From Rhizobium laguerreae (GTDB taxonomy: Bacteria > Pseudomonadota > Alphaproteobacteria > Rhizobiales > Rhizobiaceae), in contig NZ_MRDM01000009.1 in NCBI RefSeq assembly GCF_002008165.1, positions 372,001 through 436,000 of the forward strand: DNA of 64,000 bases, read 5' to 3'. Each line of letters starts with the position of its first letter. The stretch's first letter is position 1. Positions 37,745 to 47,086 of this stretch are shown in pieces. Both the position numbers and the translations under genes were made by a program. The notes below the pieces were generated by a model that did not search any database, was not told where the DNA came from, and saw only the letters and a list, made by a program, of their open reading frames with translations.

Positions 37745-38404
37745 ATGGAATGGGATTGGGACTTCGTCTGGCAGATCATGCCGACCCTTCTCGAAGGCTT
37801 CAAGATCACTCTTCTTGCGACCATCCTCGGCGCTGCCGTCGCCATGATCGCCGGCCTGGGGCTCGCCATTGCACGGCGATCACCGGTCGCTGGCATTTCC
37901 AGGACGGTCGCCTTCGTCTCAGAATTCATCCGCGGCACGCCGCTGCTGGTGCAGCTTTACTTCATCTTCTACGTGCTGCCGGATATCGGCATCCGGCTGG
38001 CGCCGCTGGTCGCCGGCGTCATCGGCATGGGCATTCACTATGCGACCTATACCGCCGAGGTCTATCGCGCCGGCATCGAGAACGTGCCGCGCGGACAATG
38101 GGAGGCGGCCAAGGCCACCAATCTGTCGACGCGCCAGGCCTGGATCCACGTGATCCTGCCGCAGGCGATTCCGCCGATGATCCCGGCGCTCGCCAATTAT
38201 TTCATCGCCATGTTCAAGGAAACGCCGCTGCTTTCGGCGATCACCGTGCTCGAACTCATGAACCAGGCAAAGAGCATCGCCAACAGCAACTACCGCTACA
38301 TCGAGCCGATGACGCTGGTCGGCGTCTTCTTCCTCGTCATCAGCCTGATCTCGGTGGTGGGATTACGCTGGCTCGAGGAACGCTACGCCAGGATGGATAA
38401 CTGA
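37745..38404 (+). CDS. ehuD: Ectoine ABC permease EhuD
   Basis: The second HisM/GlnP-class permease, 219 residues, with the loop motif VPRGQWEAAKATNLSTRQ. Its stop lies 2 bases before the eutA ATG. Forms the membrane channel with EhuC. Confidence 0.87.
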   Translation: MEWDWDFVWQIMPTLLEGFKITLLATILGAAVAMIAGLGLAIARRSPVAGISRTVAFVSEFIRGTPLLVQLYFIFYVLPDIGIRLAPLVAGVIGMGIHYATYTAEVYRAGIENVPRGQWEAAKATNLSTRQAWIHVILPQAIPPMIPALANYFIAMFKETPLLSAITVLELMNQAKSIANSNYRYIEPMTLVGVFFLVISLISVVGLRWLEERYARMDN

Positions 38405-38406
38405 CC

Positions 38407-39186
38407 ATGACCGTAGAGATCGAGATCATCGCTGCCGGCCGGCCGCCGCGGCTGGAGGATCGGCCGCTGGAAAAACGCATCGGCCTGGTCATCCTCGCGA
38501 CCGACCACACGACGGAAGTCGACTTCCAGCGCATGGTCGCCGGCGCTCGCCTCGGGGTCTATGTCAGTCGCATCCATTATGCCAATCCGGTCACGCCGGA
38601 AAATCTCCTGAAGATGCAGCCGTCGCTGACCGAAGGCGCGGCACTGATCCTTCCGGACGAGGCGCTCGATGCCATCGTCTATTCCTGCACCTCCGCCTCG
38701 GTGGTGATCGGCGACCGGAACATCGAAGCGGCGATCCATGCGGCCAAGCCCGGCGTGCCCGTCGTGACGCCGACGGCTGCCGCCGTGACCGGCCTGAAGG
38801 CGCTGGGCGCCAGACGGATTTCGGTGCTGACGCCCTATACGATCGAGACCAGCCGGCCGATGGCGGATTATTTCGCGGAGCTCGGCTTTGCGATCGACCG
38901 CTTCACCTGTCTCGGCCTGACCGATGATCGCGAGATGGCGCGGATCGCACCGGACGAGATCCTTGCCTTCGCGCGCCAGGCGCTGGCACCGCAGTCGGAC
39001 GCGCTGTTTATCTCCTGTACGGCGGTGCGGGCAGCAGAGGTCGCGGCTGGGATCGAGGCTGAAATCGGCAAGCCGGTCGTCACTAGCAATCTCGCGACCG
39101 CCTGGGCTTGCCTGCGGCTTTGCGGCGACGATGGGGCGCGGCCCGAACTCGGTCAATTGATGACCAAGTCCTACCGGGAAGGCTGA
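38407..39186 (+). CDS. eutA: Ectoine utilisation protein EutA
   Basis: A 259-residue member of the Asp/Glu racemase / arylmalonate decarboxylase superfamily. The two active-site cysteines of that fold are visible in YSCTSASV and in ISCTAVRA. In (hydroxy)ectoine clusters EutA, EutB and EutC are thought to convert 5-hydroxyectoine to ectoine or a common intermediate before DoeA acts. Close packing with ehuD and eutB supports one transcript. Confidence 0.87.
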   Translation: MTVEIEIIAAGRPPRLEDRPLEKRIGLVILATDHTTEVDFQRMVAGARLGVYVSRIHYANPVTPENLLKMQPSLTEGAALILPDEALDAIVYSCTSASVVIGDRNIEAAIHAAKPGVPVVTPTAAAVTGLKALGARRISVLTPYTIETSRPMADYFAELGFAIDRFTCLGLTDDREMARIAPDEILAFARQALAPQSDALFISCTAVRAAEVAAGIEAEIGKPVVTSNLATAWACLRLCGDDGARPELGQLMTKSYREG

Positions 39187-39190
39187 GATC

Positions 39191-40192
39191 ATGGTGAGCA
39201 CCTTGCCCGTTTCGCTGGAGGATATCCGCGCTGCGGCGCGCCGGATTACCGGCCGCGTGCTCGCCACACCGATGGTGCAGTCCGCTTCACTTGGCGAATT
39301 GGCCGGCGTGCCGGTCCATCTCAAGCTCGAACATCATCAGACGACCGGCAGCTTCAAGCTGCGCGGTGCGACCAATGCGGTGCTGTCCTTGTCGCCGGCC
39401 GAGCGCTCGCGTGGTGTCGTCGCGGCCTCGACCGGAAATCACGGCCGGGCGCTTGCCTATGCGGCAAAGGCGGAAGGCGCCGTTGCGACCATCTGTATGT
39501 CGCGGCTGGTGCCGGAGAACAAGGTATCGGAAATCCGCCGCCTCGGGGCCGATGTCCGCATCGTTGGATCATCGCAGGACGAGGCGCAGCAGGAGGTCGA
39601 CCGGCTGGTTCGCGAGGAGGGGCTGGTGATGGTGCCGCCCTTCGACCATCCTGATGTCGTGGCCGGGCAGGGAACGCTGGGGCTCGAAATCATCGACACG
39701 GTGCCGGAGACGGCAATCGTGCTGGTGCCGCTCTCGGGCGGCGGCCTGGCGGCCGGCGTTGCCGCCGCAGTCAAAGGCATCAGTTCGACGACCAAAGTGA
39801 TTGGCCTGACGATGGAGAAGGGTGCCGCAATGAAGGCGAGCCTCGATGCCGGCCGCCCGGTGCAGGTGGAGGAAGTGCCGAGCCTTGCCGACTCGCTCGG
39901 CGGCGGGATCGGCCTCGACAATCGCGTCACCTTTGCCATGTGCCGCGACCTTCTCGACGAGATCATCCTGCTGACGGAGGCGGAAATCGCCGCGGGCATG
40001 CGCCATGCCTATGCCTGCGAACGCCAGGTTGTGGAAGGCGCTGGCGCGGTCGGCATTGCAGCGCTTCTTGCCGGGAAGATTGTGGGGAACGGTCCTATCG
40101 TAGCGATCCTGTCCGGGCAGAATGTCGACATGGAACAGCATCTTCGGGTGATCAACGGGACTCAGCCGCTCTATCGCGAGGAGGGCCTATGA
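39191..40192 (+). CDS. eutB: Hydroxyectoine utilisation dehydratase EutB
   Basis: PLP-dependent, threonine-dehydratase-like protein of 333 residues. The Schiff-base lysine is in GSFKLRGAT, the asparagine loop in TGNHGRAL and the phosphate-binding glycine loop in LSGGGLAAGV. No C-terminal ACT-type domain is present, as in EutB proteins. Its stop overlaps the eutC start (ATGA). It takes part in hydroxyectoine-specific steps with EutA and EutC. Confidence 0.87.
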   Translation: MVSTLPVSLEDIRAAARRITGRVLATPMVQSASLGELAGVPVHLKLEHHQTTGSFKLRGATNAVLSLSPAERSRGVVAASTGNHGRALAYAAKAEGAVATICMSRLVPENKVSEIRRLGADVRIVGSSQDEAQQEVDRLVREEGLVMVPPFDHPDVVAGQGTLGLEIIDTVPETAIVLVPLSGGGLAAGVAAAVKGISSTTKVIGLTMEKGAAMKASLDAGRPVQVEEVPSLADSLGGGIGLDNRVTFAMCRDLLDEIILLTEAEIAAGMRHAYACERQVVEGAGAVGIAALLAGKIVGNGPIVAILSGQNVDMEQHLRVINGTQPLYREEGL

Positions 40193-41181
40193 GCCGAATG
40201 ATCATTCTGACGGAAGCGGAACTGAGAAAAATCATCGGGCTTGACCGAGATGCTGTCGCCTGCATCGAGGCCGCTTTCGCTGCACTTGCGACCAAGGCCG
40301 TCGCCATGCCGCCGATCCTGCGGCTCGACATTCCGGAATATCGGGGCGAAGTCGATGTGAAGACGGCCTATGTGCCTGGCATCGAGGGCTTCGCGATCAA
40401 GATCAGCCCCGGCTTCTTCGACAATCCGAAGATCGGTCTGCCGAGCACCAACGGCATGATGGTGCTGCTGTCGAGCCGAACCGGGCTGGTGCAGGCGCTG
40501 CTGCTGGACAACGGCTATCTCACCGACGTGCGCACCGCAGCAGCCGGCGCTGTGGCGGCAAAACATCTGTCGCGGAAAAATACGTCCGTGGCCGCGATCT
40601 TCGGTGCGGGCATGCAGGCGCGGCTGCAGCTCGAAGCATTGACGCTGGTCCGGCCGATCCGCGAAGCGAGGATTTGGGCGCGCGATGCTGCCAAGGCGCA
40701 GAGCGTGGCAGCGGAATTGGCCGCAAAGCTCGGCTTTCCCGTCACCGCGATAGCGGACGCCAGAGGTGCGGTGACCGGCGCTGATCTCATCGTCACCACC
40801 ACGCCGTCGGAAACCCCGATCATCGACGCCGGCTGGCTGGAACCCGGACAGCATCTGACCGCCATGGGCTCGGATGCTGAGCACAAGAACGAGATCGATC
40901 CGGCCGCCATTGCGGTTGCCGACGTCTACGTCGCCGACAGCTTGAAGCAGACGCGGCGCCTCGGCGAGTTGCATCACGCAATCCATGCCGGCCTGGTCGC
41001 AGATGACGCGGTCTTTGCCGAGCTCGGCCAGATCGTCGCCGGCCGGACGCCGGGGCGGACGCGCAACGACCAGATCACCATTGCGGACCTGACCGGGACC
41101 GGCATCCAGGACACCGCCATCGCCACGCTCGCCTTTGCCCGTGCCGGCGCGGCAAATGCCGGGACCACGTTCGAAAGCTGA
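40189..41181 (+). CDS. eutC: Ectoine utilisation protein EutC
   Basis: A 330-residue protein of the ornithine-cyclodeaminase/mu-crystallin family with a Rossmann NAD(P) site (AAIFGAGMQARLQLEAL). ATG at 40189 overlaps the eutB stop; an in-frame extension lies inside eutB and is not used. By family an NAD(P)-dependent imine/amine dehydrogenase; in this cluster it serves hydroxyectoine conversion. Confidence 0.87.
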   Translation: MSRMIILTEAELRKIIGLDRDAVACIEAAFAALATKAVAMPPILRLDIPEYRGEVDVKTAYVPGIEGFAIKISPGFFDNPKIGLPSTNGMMVLLSSRTGLVQALLLDNGYLTDVRTAAAGAVAAKHLSRKNTSVAAIFGAGMQARLQLEALTLVRPIREARIWARDAAKAQSVAAELAAKLGFPVTAIADARGAVTGADLIVTTTPSETPIIDAGWLEPGQHLTAMGSDAEHKNEIDPAAIAVADVYVADSLKQTRRLGELHHAIHAGLVADDAVFAELGQIVAGRTPGRTRNDQITIADLTGTGIQDTAIATLAFARAGAANAGTTFES

Positions 41182-41213
41182 CCGGCGCGGCGCCGGAAAA
41201 GAAGGGAAGAAAC

Positions 41214-42395
41214 ATGACCCAGCCCAAACTCAAATTCTCGCTCGGCGAATATGCCGCGCGGCTGGAAAAGACACGGCATGCCATGGAGACGAAGGGCTTA
41301 GACCTGCTTGTTGTCAGCGACCCGTCGAACATGGCCTGGCTGACCGGCTATGACGGCTGGTCCTTCTACGTGCACCAGGCAGTGATCGTGCCGCCGCAGG
41401 GCGAGCCGATCTGGTTCGGCCGCGGCCAGGATGCCAACGGCGCCAAATTCACCGCCTATCTGAAACACGACAACATCGTCGGTTATCCCGATCACTACGT
41501 GCAGTCGACCGAGCGCCATCCGATGGACTACCTCTCGGGCATCCTGACCGAGCGCGGCTTCGGTAAGCTGACGATCGGCGTCGAGATGGATAATTACTGG
41601 TTTTCGGCGGCGGCCTTTGCGGCGCTGCAGAAGCACTTGCCGAATGCGCGTTTCGTCGACGCGACCGCCCTCGTCAACTGGCAGCGAGCCGTCAAGAGCG
41701 AGACCGAGATCGGCTACATGCGTAATGCCGCCCGTATCGTCGAGGCGATGCACGCCCGCATCTTCGACAAGATCGAGGTCGGCATGCGCAAGTGCGATCT
41801 GGTCGCGGAAATCTATGATGCCGGCACCCGCGGCGTCGACGGGATCGGGGGCGATTATCCGGCGATCGTGCCGCTACTGCCGTCCGGCGTCGAGGCATCC
41901 GCACCGCACCTGACCTGGGACGACCGGCCGCTGAAGAAGGGCGAGGGCACCTTCTTCGAGATCGCCGGCTGCTATAACCGCTATCACCTGCCGCTATCGC
42001 GCACTGTCTTCCTCGGCAAACCGACGCAGGCCTTTCTCGACGCCGAAAAGGCGACGCTGGAGGGCATGGAAGCCGGTCTTGCGGTCGCCAAACCCGGCAA
42101 TAGCTGCGAGGATATCGCCAACGCCTTCTTCGCCGTGCTGAAGAAATACGGGATCGTCAAGGATAACCGCACCGGTTATCCGATCGGCCTTTCCTATCCG
42201 CCGGACTGGGGCGAACGCACCATGAGCCTGCGGCCGGGCGACCGGACGGAACTGAAGCCGGGCATGACCTTCCATTTCATGACCGGTCTCTGGCTCGACG
42301 ACATGGGCTTCGAGACGACCGAGAGCATCCTGATCACCGAGAGCGGTGTCGAGTGCTTCGCGAACGTGCCGCGCAGGCTGATGGTCAAGGATTGA
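41214..42395 (+). CDS. doeA: Ectoine hydrolase DoeA (EutD)
   Basis: A 393-residue protein of the M24 aminopeptidase/creatinase family in the form found in ectoine clusters: an N-terminal creatinase-like domain, then a pita-bread domain from about residue 165. It opens the ectoine ring to N-alpha-acetyl-L-2,4-diaminobutyrate. The metal-ligand pattern of true M24 peptidases is not obvious, as is usual for creatinase-like members. GAAGAAAC precedes the ATG; doeB starts 7 bases after the stop. Confidence 0.88.
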   Translation: MTQPKLKFSLGEYAARLEKTRHAMETKGLDLLVVSDPSNMAWLTGYDGWSFYVHQAVIVPPQGEPIWFGRGQDANGAKFTAYLKHDNIVGYPDHYVQSTERHPMDYLSGILTERGFGKLTIGVEMDNYWFSAAAFAALQKHLPNARFVDATALVNWQRAVKSETEIGYMRNAARIVEAMHARIFDKIEVGMRKCDLVAEIYDAGTRGVDGIGGDYPAIVPLLPSGVEASAPHLTWDDRPLKKGEGTFFEIAGCYNRYHLPLSRTVFLGKPTQAFLDAEKATLEGMEAGLAVAKPGNSCEDIANAFFAVLKKYGIVKDNRTGYPIGLSYPPDWGERTMSLRPGDRTELKPGMTFHFMTGLWLDDMGFETTESILITESGVECFANVPRRLMVKD

Positions 42396-42402
42396 GGCTG
42401 TC

Positions 42403-43410
42403 ATGACAGAGATTGGCTTGCGGCCGTCGCCGATCAGCGCGACGGTCAATTTCGCTGCCGAGGGCGTCCAGCACGGCTTCCTGCGCCTGCCTTACAGCCG
42501 CGACGATTCCGCCTGGGGATCGGTGATGGTGCCGATAACGGTCATCAGGAACGGCAAGGGGCCAACGGCCTTGCTGACCGGCGGCAATCACGGCGACGAG
42601 TATGAAGGACCGATTGCGCTTTTCGATCTTGCCCGCTCGCTGAAGGCCGAAGAGGTGAGGGGCACAGTCATCATCGTCCCGGCCATGAATTATCCGGCAT
42701 TCCTGGCGGGAACCAGAACCTCGCCCATCGACAGGGGCAACATGAACCGCAGCTTCCCGGGCCGGCCGGACGGCACAGTGACGGAGAAGATCGCCGACTA
42801 TTTCAGCCGTGTGCTGCTGCCGATGGCGGATCTCGTCCTCGATTTTCATTCCGGCGGCAAGACGCTCGATTTTCTGCCGTTCTGCGCAGCCCACATCCTG
42901 CCGAACAAGCAACAGGAGGAAAAAGCCTTCGAATTCGTGAGGGCCTTTGCCGCTCCCTATTCGATGAAGATGCTGGAGATCGATGCGGTCGGCATGTACG
43001 ACACCGCTGCCGAGGAGATGGGCAAGATCTTCATCACCACGGAACTCGGCGGCGGCGGCACCGCCACGGCCAAAAGTGCGGCGATTGCCAAGCGCGGCAC
43101 CATGAACGTGCTGCGCCACGCCGGGATCGTCGCGGGCGCAGTCGATCCCGGTCCGACGACCTGGCTCGACATGCCGGACGGTCGCTGCTTCTCTTTCGCA
43201 GAGGAGGGCGGGCTGATCGAACCTGTCATCGATCTCGGTGAAGCCGTCACGGACGATGCCATCATCGCTCGCATCTATCCGACCGGGCGGACCGGGGTAG
43301 GCCCCCGCGAGATCCGCGCCGGCATGAACGGAATTCTCTGTGCCAGGCATTTCCCCGGGCTGGTCAAGGCTGGTGACTGCGTTGCCGTGGTGGCGATTGT
43401 TGACGGCTAG
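42403..43410 (+). CDS. doeB: N-acetyl-diaminobutyrate deacetylase DoeB (EutE)
   Basis: A 335-residue zinc deacylase of the succinylglutamate desuccinylase/aspartoacylase family. Zinc ligands are H63 and E66 in GGNHGDEYEG, with a third histidine in LDFHSGG; NMNRSFPG is the family substrate loop. It removes acetate from N-alpha-acetyl-diaminobutyrate, giving diaminobutyrate for DoeD. Last gene of the ectoine operon, 27 bases from the convergent chemoreceptor gene; no clear terminator lies between. Confidence 0.88.
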   Translation: MTEIGLRPSPISATVNFAAEGVQHGFLRLPYSRDDSAWGSVMVPITVIRNGKGPTALLTGGNHGDEYEGPIALFDLARSLKAEEVRGTVIIVPAMNYPAFLAGTRTSPIDRGNMNRSFPGRPDGTVTEKIADYFSRVLLPMADLVLDFHSGGKTLDFLPFCAAHILPNKQQEEKAFEFVRAFAAPYSMKMLEIDAVGMYDTAAEEMGKIFITTELGGGGTATAKSAAIAKRGTMNVLRHAGIVAGAVDPGPTTWLDMPDGRCFSFAEEGGLIEPVIDLGEAVTDDAIIARIYPTGRTGVGPREIRAGMNGILCARHFPGLVKAGDCVAVVAIVDG

Positions 43411-43437
43411 AACAGAATGGGTTTCGACGATCACACG

Positions 43438-45255
43438 TCAGGCAGCTTTCTGCGGTCTTGACCCGCTGGCGGCAGCATCGATCTGAAAGCGGTTTACGAC
43501 CCCTTCCAGCGTCTGCGTTTGGCTGCCGAGCGCCCGGCAGGCCGAGGCGGTTTCGACGGCCATGGCTGCGTTGCGTTGCGTGACCTGATCAAGCGCGTTG
43601 ACGGAGGCGTTGATCTCGCCTATCGCCACCGCCTGTTCGGAGGACACCGACACGATGCGGGCGATCAGGCCGGCAACCTGCTTGACCTGCCCTTCGATTT
43701 CCAGGAGCGCCTTGCCGGTTCGGTTGACGAGTTCCACACCGGTGGAGACCTGGGCCGAGGAGGTGGAGATCAGAGCTCTGATCTCCTTGGCGGCGTTGGC
43801 CGAGCGCATGGCAAGTTCGCGCACTTCCTGCGCCACGACGGCAAAACCTTTGCCTGCTTCGCCGGCACGTGCGGCTTCAACCCCGGCATTGAGCGCCAGA
43901 AGATTGGTTTGGAAGGCGATTTCATCGATGACATTGACGATGGCGCCAATCTGAGAGGACGAGCCTTCGATCCTTTCCATGGCGGCGATTGCTTCGCGAA
44001 CGACGGCCGCCGAATGTTCGGCGCTGGTGCGGGTCTGAGCCATCATGCCTGTCGCCCTGCCGGCATGGTCGGAGGCGTCTTTGGCTTTGACATTCATTTC
44101 ATCGAGCGCGGCTGTGGCCTCTTCGAGCATCGCGGCCTGCTGTTCCGTGCGCGAGGCAAGGCTGTCGGCTGCATCGGTGATGCCGGCCGAGGAACTGCCC
44201 ACTTGCTTGGAGGTCTGGGCGATCTCCGCCATCGACGCGCAAAGCGCGTCCATACTGTCGTTGAACTTGGCGCGCAAAGTCTCGTAGGCGGTGGCGAACG
44301 GCGTCGTGATCCGGCAATCGAGATTGCCGGTCGATAGCTGTTCCAGGCCGTATGTCAGCCGATCGATCACCGTTTCGCGGATCTGCTCCTCGGCTGCCCT
44401 TTCGGCCAGCTGGCTGCGTTCGCGCTCAAATTCCGCATCGCGTAGTGCGGTCTCGCGCCTCTGCGCCTCCTGCCGCTCGAGCGCGTTGCGGCGGAATACC
44501 GCCACGGCCTTGGACATGGCTCCGATCTCGTCGGACCGGTTGGCGTAGGGAACTTCGGTCGAAAAGTCGCCTTCGGCAAGGTTGCCCATATAGGCCTTCA
44601 TGCCATCAAGCGGCACGATTGCTCGGTGACGCAGGAGATAAAGCCCCACCAGCAACAGCCCGAACGATCCGAGGCCCGCAGCACCCGCATAGATCGTCCA
44701 GGTGACGATCTCCGAGGCTGCATTACGCTCCTCGCCCTTCAGGAAGGCGTCGGAATTGGCAACGAGTTTCTCGACCGCGTCCTGGTGCGAATGAAAGGCG
44801 ACGCGCAGCTGCTCGATCGCACCATGCGCCTTGTCTTCATCCTTGGCATTCAGGGCCGGGATGATCTCACGGTTCATCACCCCCCAGAATGTATCGCCCT
44901 TGGCGATGACATCGTTTTCAAGTTCGTCCTTCAAAGCCTGCGGCAGGCGGGTGGTTTTCCAATAGGCGCGGCGGTCGTCGTAAGCGGCCTTGAGATTTGC
45001 GATCTTGGCAAGATTGGTTTCTGTGAGCTCCGCAAATTTGCTCGCCTCGAAGGACAGCATGTAGGATTCGACCACAAACAGTGGCGGCGGCAGAATATCG
45101 GCGATCAAATCCTTGCCGTAGACGACCTGCTCGTAAACCGGCCCGTTGACTTTCAGCCGTTCGAGCGCCGATTGCTGCAAACCGATCGACATGAAAAGGC
45201 CGGCTGAAACGGCGACGCCAAACGCCACTAGACTACGAGCAATGGTAAGTGCCAA
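43438..45255 (-). CDS. Methyl-accepting chemotaxis protein
   Basis: Chemoreceptor of about 605 residues. An N-terminal helix and a periplasmic helical bundle lead to a second membrane helix ([10 protein letters not shown]), a HAMP domain ([17 protein letters not shown]), a second HAMP-like stretch, and the MCP signalling domain with its conserved hairpin tip ([21 protein letters not shown]). Start uncertain: TTG at 45255 has GGAGA 6 bases upstream, whereas the ATG at 45315 has no ribosome site. The ligand is unknown; its position opposite the ectoine operon is suggestive only. Confidence 0.83.
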   Translation of the reverse strand: MALTIARSLVAFGVAVSAGLFMSIGLQQSALERLKVNGPVYEQVVYGKDLIADILPPPLFVVESYMLSFEASKFAELTETNLAKIANLKAAYDDRRAYWKTTRLPQALKDELENDVIAKGDTFWGVMNREIIPALNAKDEDKAHGAIEQLRVAFHSHQDAVEKLVANSDAFLKGEERNAASEIVTWTIYAGAAGLGSFGLLLVGLYLLRHRAIVPLDGMKAYMGNLAEGDFSTEVPYANRSDEIGAMSKAVAVFRRNALERQEAQRRETALRDAEFERERSQLAERAAEEQIRETVIDRLTYGLEQLSTGNLDCRITTPFATAYETLRAKFNDSMDALCASMAEIAQTSKQVGSSSAGITDAADSLASRTEQQAAMLEEATAALDEMNVKAKDASDHAGRATGMMAQTRTSAEHSAAVVREAIAAMERIEGSSSQIGAIVNVIDEIAFQTNLLALNAGVEAARAGEAGKGFAVVAQEVRELAMRSANAAKEIRALISTSSAQVSTGVELVNRTGKALLEIEGQVKQVAGLIARIVSVSSEQAVAIGEINASVNALDQVTQRNAAMAVETASACRALGSQTQTLEGVVNRFQIDAAASGSRPQKAA

Positions 45256-45398
45256 GACTGTCTCCAAATAACTTTTGGCCTCTCTGCTTCGAGATGCCTG
45301 ATCTACGTATGGCATTATTTCGTAAGACCACTGAGATATGGTTAATTCTTTTAGACATCGGAACAAAATCAGGACCCTGAATACTTGTGGTGACCGAG

Positions 45399-45647
45399 AT
45401 GGCTGAACCTCGACTTTCCGCGCGCAGTGCGAAGGCACGCGATCTTGCGCATCGGCTTGCCCGGCGCGAAAATCGCTCAACAGCTGACATCGTTGAGCGG
45501 GCTCTGGAATCGTATGAAATACGGGAAGCCGGCCGCGAGGCAGCCACGACCTTCTATGCTCGTCTTCTGCAGCAAAGTGCCACGGATATCGACCTTGAAT
45601 CAGTTATCAAAGAGGACAGGCGGGCACACAAGGGCATCGAACTTTGA
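45399..45647 (+). CDS. VapB-type antitoxin
   Basis: An 82-residue antitoxin of the VapB/PSK class ([10 protein letters not shown] start, [25 protein letters not shown]). The N-terminal part should form the DNA-binding ribbon-helix or AbrB-like dimer, the C-terminal part the toxin-wrapping helix. A GTG four codons upstream is also in frame. The TTG of a vapC gene overlaps its stop, but that toxin is truncated, so this antitoxin has no intact partner here. Confidence 0.65.
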   Translation: MAEPRLSARSAKARDLAHRLARRENRSTADIVERALESYEIREAGREAATTFYARLLQQSATDIDLESVIKEDRRAHKGIEL

Positions 45648-45745
45648 TCTTTCTCGATATCAACGTCATATCGGATCGGCGCTGCTCGACGTCTCTCCGT
45701 CGAGCAGCCCGCTTTTGGTTGCTTTTGCCGACGAAACCGTATTAG
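45644..45745 (+). pseudogene. Truncated VapC toxin remnant
   Basis: TTG start overlapping the antitoxin stop by one codon. The first 11 residues read [11 protein letters not shown], the canonical PIN-domain opening with its first metal-binding aspartate. Homology then ends after about a dozen residues and the frame stops at codon 34, against about 130-140 residues for VapC. The rest is replaced by unrelated sequence that fits a gene on the other strand. Toxin activity is lost. Confidence 0.65.
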
Positions 45746-45830
45746 AGGATAAGATGTCCTGGGACGCGGATGTCGGGCGCTTGCTATAGGAATAGGAAGT
45801 GACTGATGTTGCAGTGGAAATGGTCGTCAT
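45666..45830 (-). pseudogene. Ser/Thr-rich small protein, probably truncated
   Basis: Opposite-strand frame of 54 residues from ATG 45830 with GGAG 5 bases upstream. The product begins MTTISTATSVTSYSYSK and is Ser/Thr-rich, without a domain I can name. It ends inside the vapC stump, so it may be a gene whose 3' part was replaced when the vapBC segment arrived. A chance frame cannot be excluded. The remaining gap to 45996 shows nothing else. Confidence 0.3.
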
Positions 45831-45996
45831 AAGCGCTCCATCGCTAGGGAGGTGGGGACGCAACGCACATTGCGGAACTGATTAGTTCCTTAAATCGAAA
45901 TCACTAATGCCACAACCGAGAACACTATCCCTCAGAAATCGTAGTCTACGTTCTCAGGTCGTCGCTACGCATTTCGGCAGAGCGGTCTAGACCATC

Positions 45997-46644
45997 ATGG
46001 ATAGTGTCGACGAGCCTGCGGCTGAGCCGCGCAAGCGGGGCCGGCCGAAAGTTTCCAGCGACGAGGACAAGCGGGCGCATATCGTTGAAGTCGCCGGCCG
46101 CGTTTTCGTCAAATACGGTTACGCCGGAAGCACGACCGCGATCGTCGCTTCCGAGGCGGGCGTTTCGAAGCAGACGCTCTATAAGCTGTTTGAGAGCAAG
46201 GAAGAGTTGTTTGCTGCCGTGGTCGGCGCGCATCGACGCCTGATGCTCGATCTGCCCAGGCCTGTTGAAGATATCTCGATCGCCGCGAGCCTCGAACGTA
46301 TCTTCATGATCGATATGGACGAGGACAAGGATGCCGATCGCACCGGCTTCCTGCAGCTCGTCTTTCGCGAAGCGGCGCAATTTCCGGAACTTGTCGATAT
46401 CCTGCAGCGCGAAGGCATGCTTGCCAGCCGCCAGCATCTCGCCGACTGGCTGAGCGAACGCCGGTCGGAAGGCAGATTGACGCTGGACGATACGGCGAGC
46501 GGAGCCCGGATGCTGATGGATATGATCCTCGGCGGCATGGGTCCGCCGGAAGGGCGCGCGCGGGCCTGGCCCGATCGGGCTCAACTGTTTGCCCATCTTC
46601 GCCGCTGCATTGCCATCTTTGCCGCAGGCGTCGGCGCCGCCTAA
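45997..46644 (+). CDS. TetR-family transcriptional regulator
   Basis: A 215-residue TetR/AcrR repressor. The N-terminal helix-turn-helix is at about residues 25-70 (AGRVFVKYGYAGSTTAIVASEAGVSKQTLYKLF), preceded by a basic RKRGRPK arm. The C-terminal ligand domain resembles AcrR members with a TetR_C-type helix bundle. No neighbouring target gene is evident: both flanks are decayed fragments, so what it regulates is unclear. Confidence 0.8.
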   Translation: MDSVDEPAAEPRKRGRPKVSSDEDKRAHIVEVAGRVFVKYGYAGSTTAIVASEAGVSKQTLYKLFESKEELFAAVVGAHRRLMLDLPRPVEDISIAASLERIFMIDMDEDKDADRTGFLQLVFREAAQFPELVDILQREGMLASRQHLADWLSERRSEGRLTLDDTASGARMLMDMILGGMGPPEGRARAWPDRAQLFAHLRRCIAIFAAGVGAA

Positions 46645-46661
46645 AGCGCATTCGAAAAATC

Positions 46662-46910
46662 CTGGAAGGCGGCACGAGCAGGGGAGGCCGGCGAGGGTTT
46701 TGCGGTTGTTGCCCAGGAGGTCCGTGAGCTGGCGCAACGGTCGGCGAAAGCGCCAAGGAGATAAAGAGCCTGATCACAGCCTCCGGTTTCCATGTCGCAA
46801 ACGGTGTCGCCCTCGTCACGAATGCCGGGTCCACGCTCCAGGAAATCGCCAGTCAGGTTGACGAAATCAATACCAACGTCACGGCGATCGTCGAGGCGGC
46901 ACGCGTCGAA
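46662..46910 (+). pseudogene. Chemoreceptor signalling-domain fragment, frameshifted
   Basis: Translation gives [20 protein letters not shown] followed by LAQRSAK, then after a one-base shift AKEIKSLITASGFHVANGVA and on to VDEINTNVTAIVEAARV. This is the conserved tip and return helix of an MCP signalling domain. No start, sensor or HAMP part remains, and the frame is broken near 46745. It differs from the intact receptor at 43438, so it is a relic of another chemoreceptor gene. Confidence 0.8.
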
Positions 46911-46935
46911 CCTCTGAAAAAAAGAATGCTGCACC

Positions 46936-46977
46936 GCCGAAAAAATCGCCACGCGCACCACTGCGCGTTTTTTCGGC
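46936..46977. repeat. Inverted repeat, terminator-like or decayed palindromic element
   Basis: GCCGAAAAAA / TTTTTTCGGC, ten perfect bases per arm, with an inner CGCG/CGCG pairing. It lies between the chemoreceptor fragment and the amino-acid transporter operon. The A and T tracts inside the stem would work as a bidirectional terminator. The arms share GCCGAAAA/TTTTCGGCAT with the repeat at 47974. Confidence 0.55.
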
Positions 46978-47086
46978 ATGACCCATTGACAATTCATCCT
47001 TGATGGCACTTCATAACATTGTTCCAGTAAAACAGACATGCGTCCATTATACTGGAACAGTAGGAATCATCCATAAGGGGAACGCC

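Noticed and set aside
45427..45789. 120-codon plus-strand frame across the vapB-vapC junction
   Set aside because: It overlaps vapB in another frame and has no ribosome site or family features.
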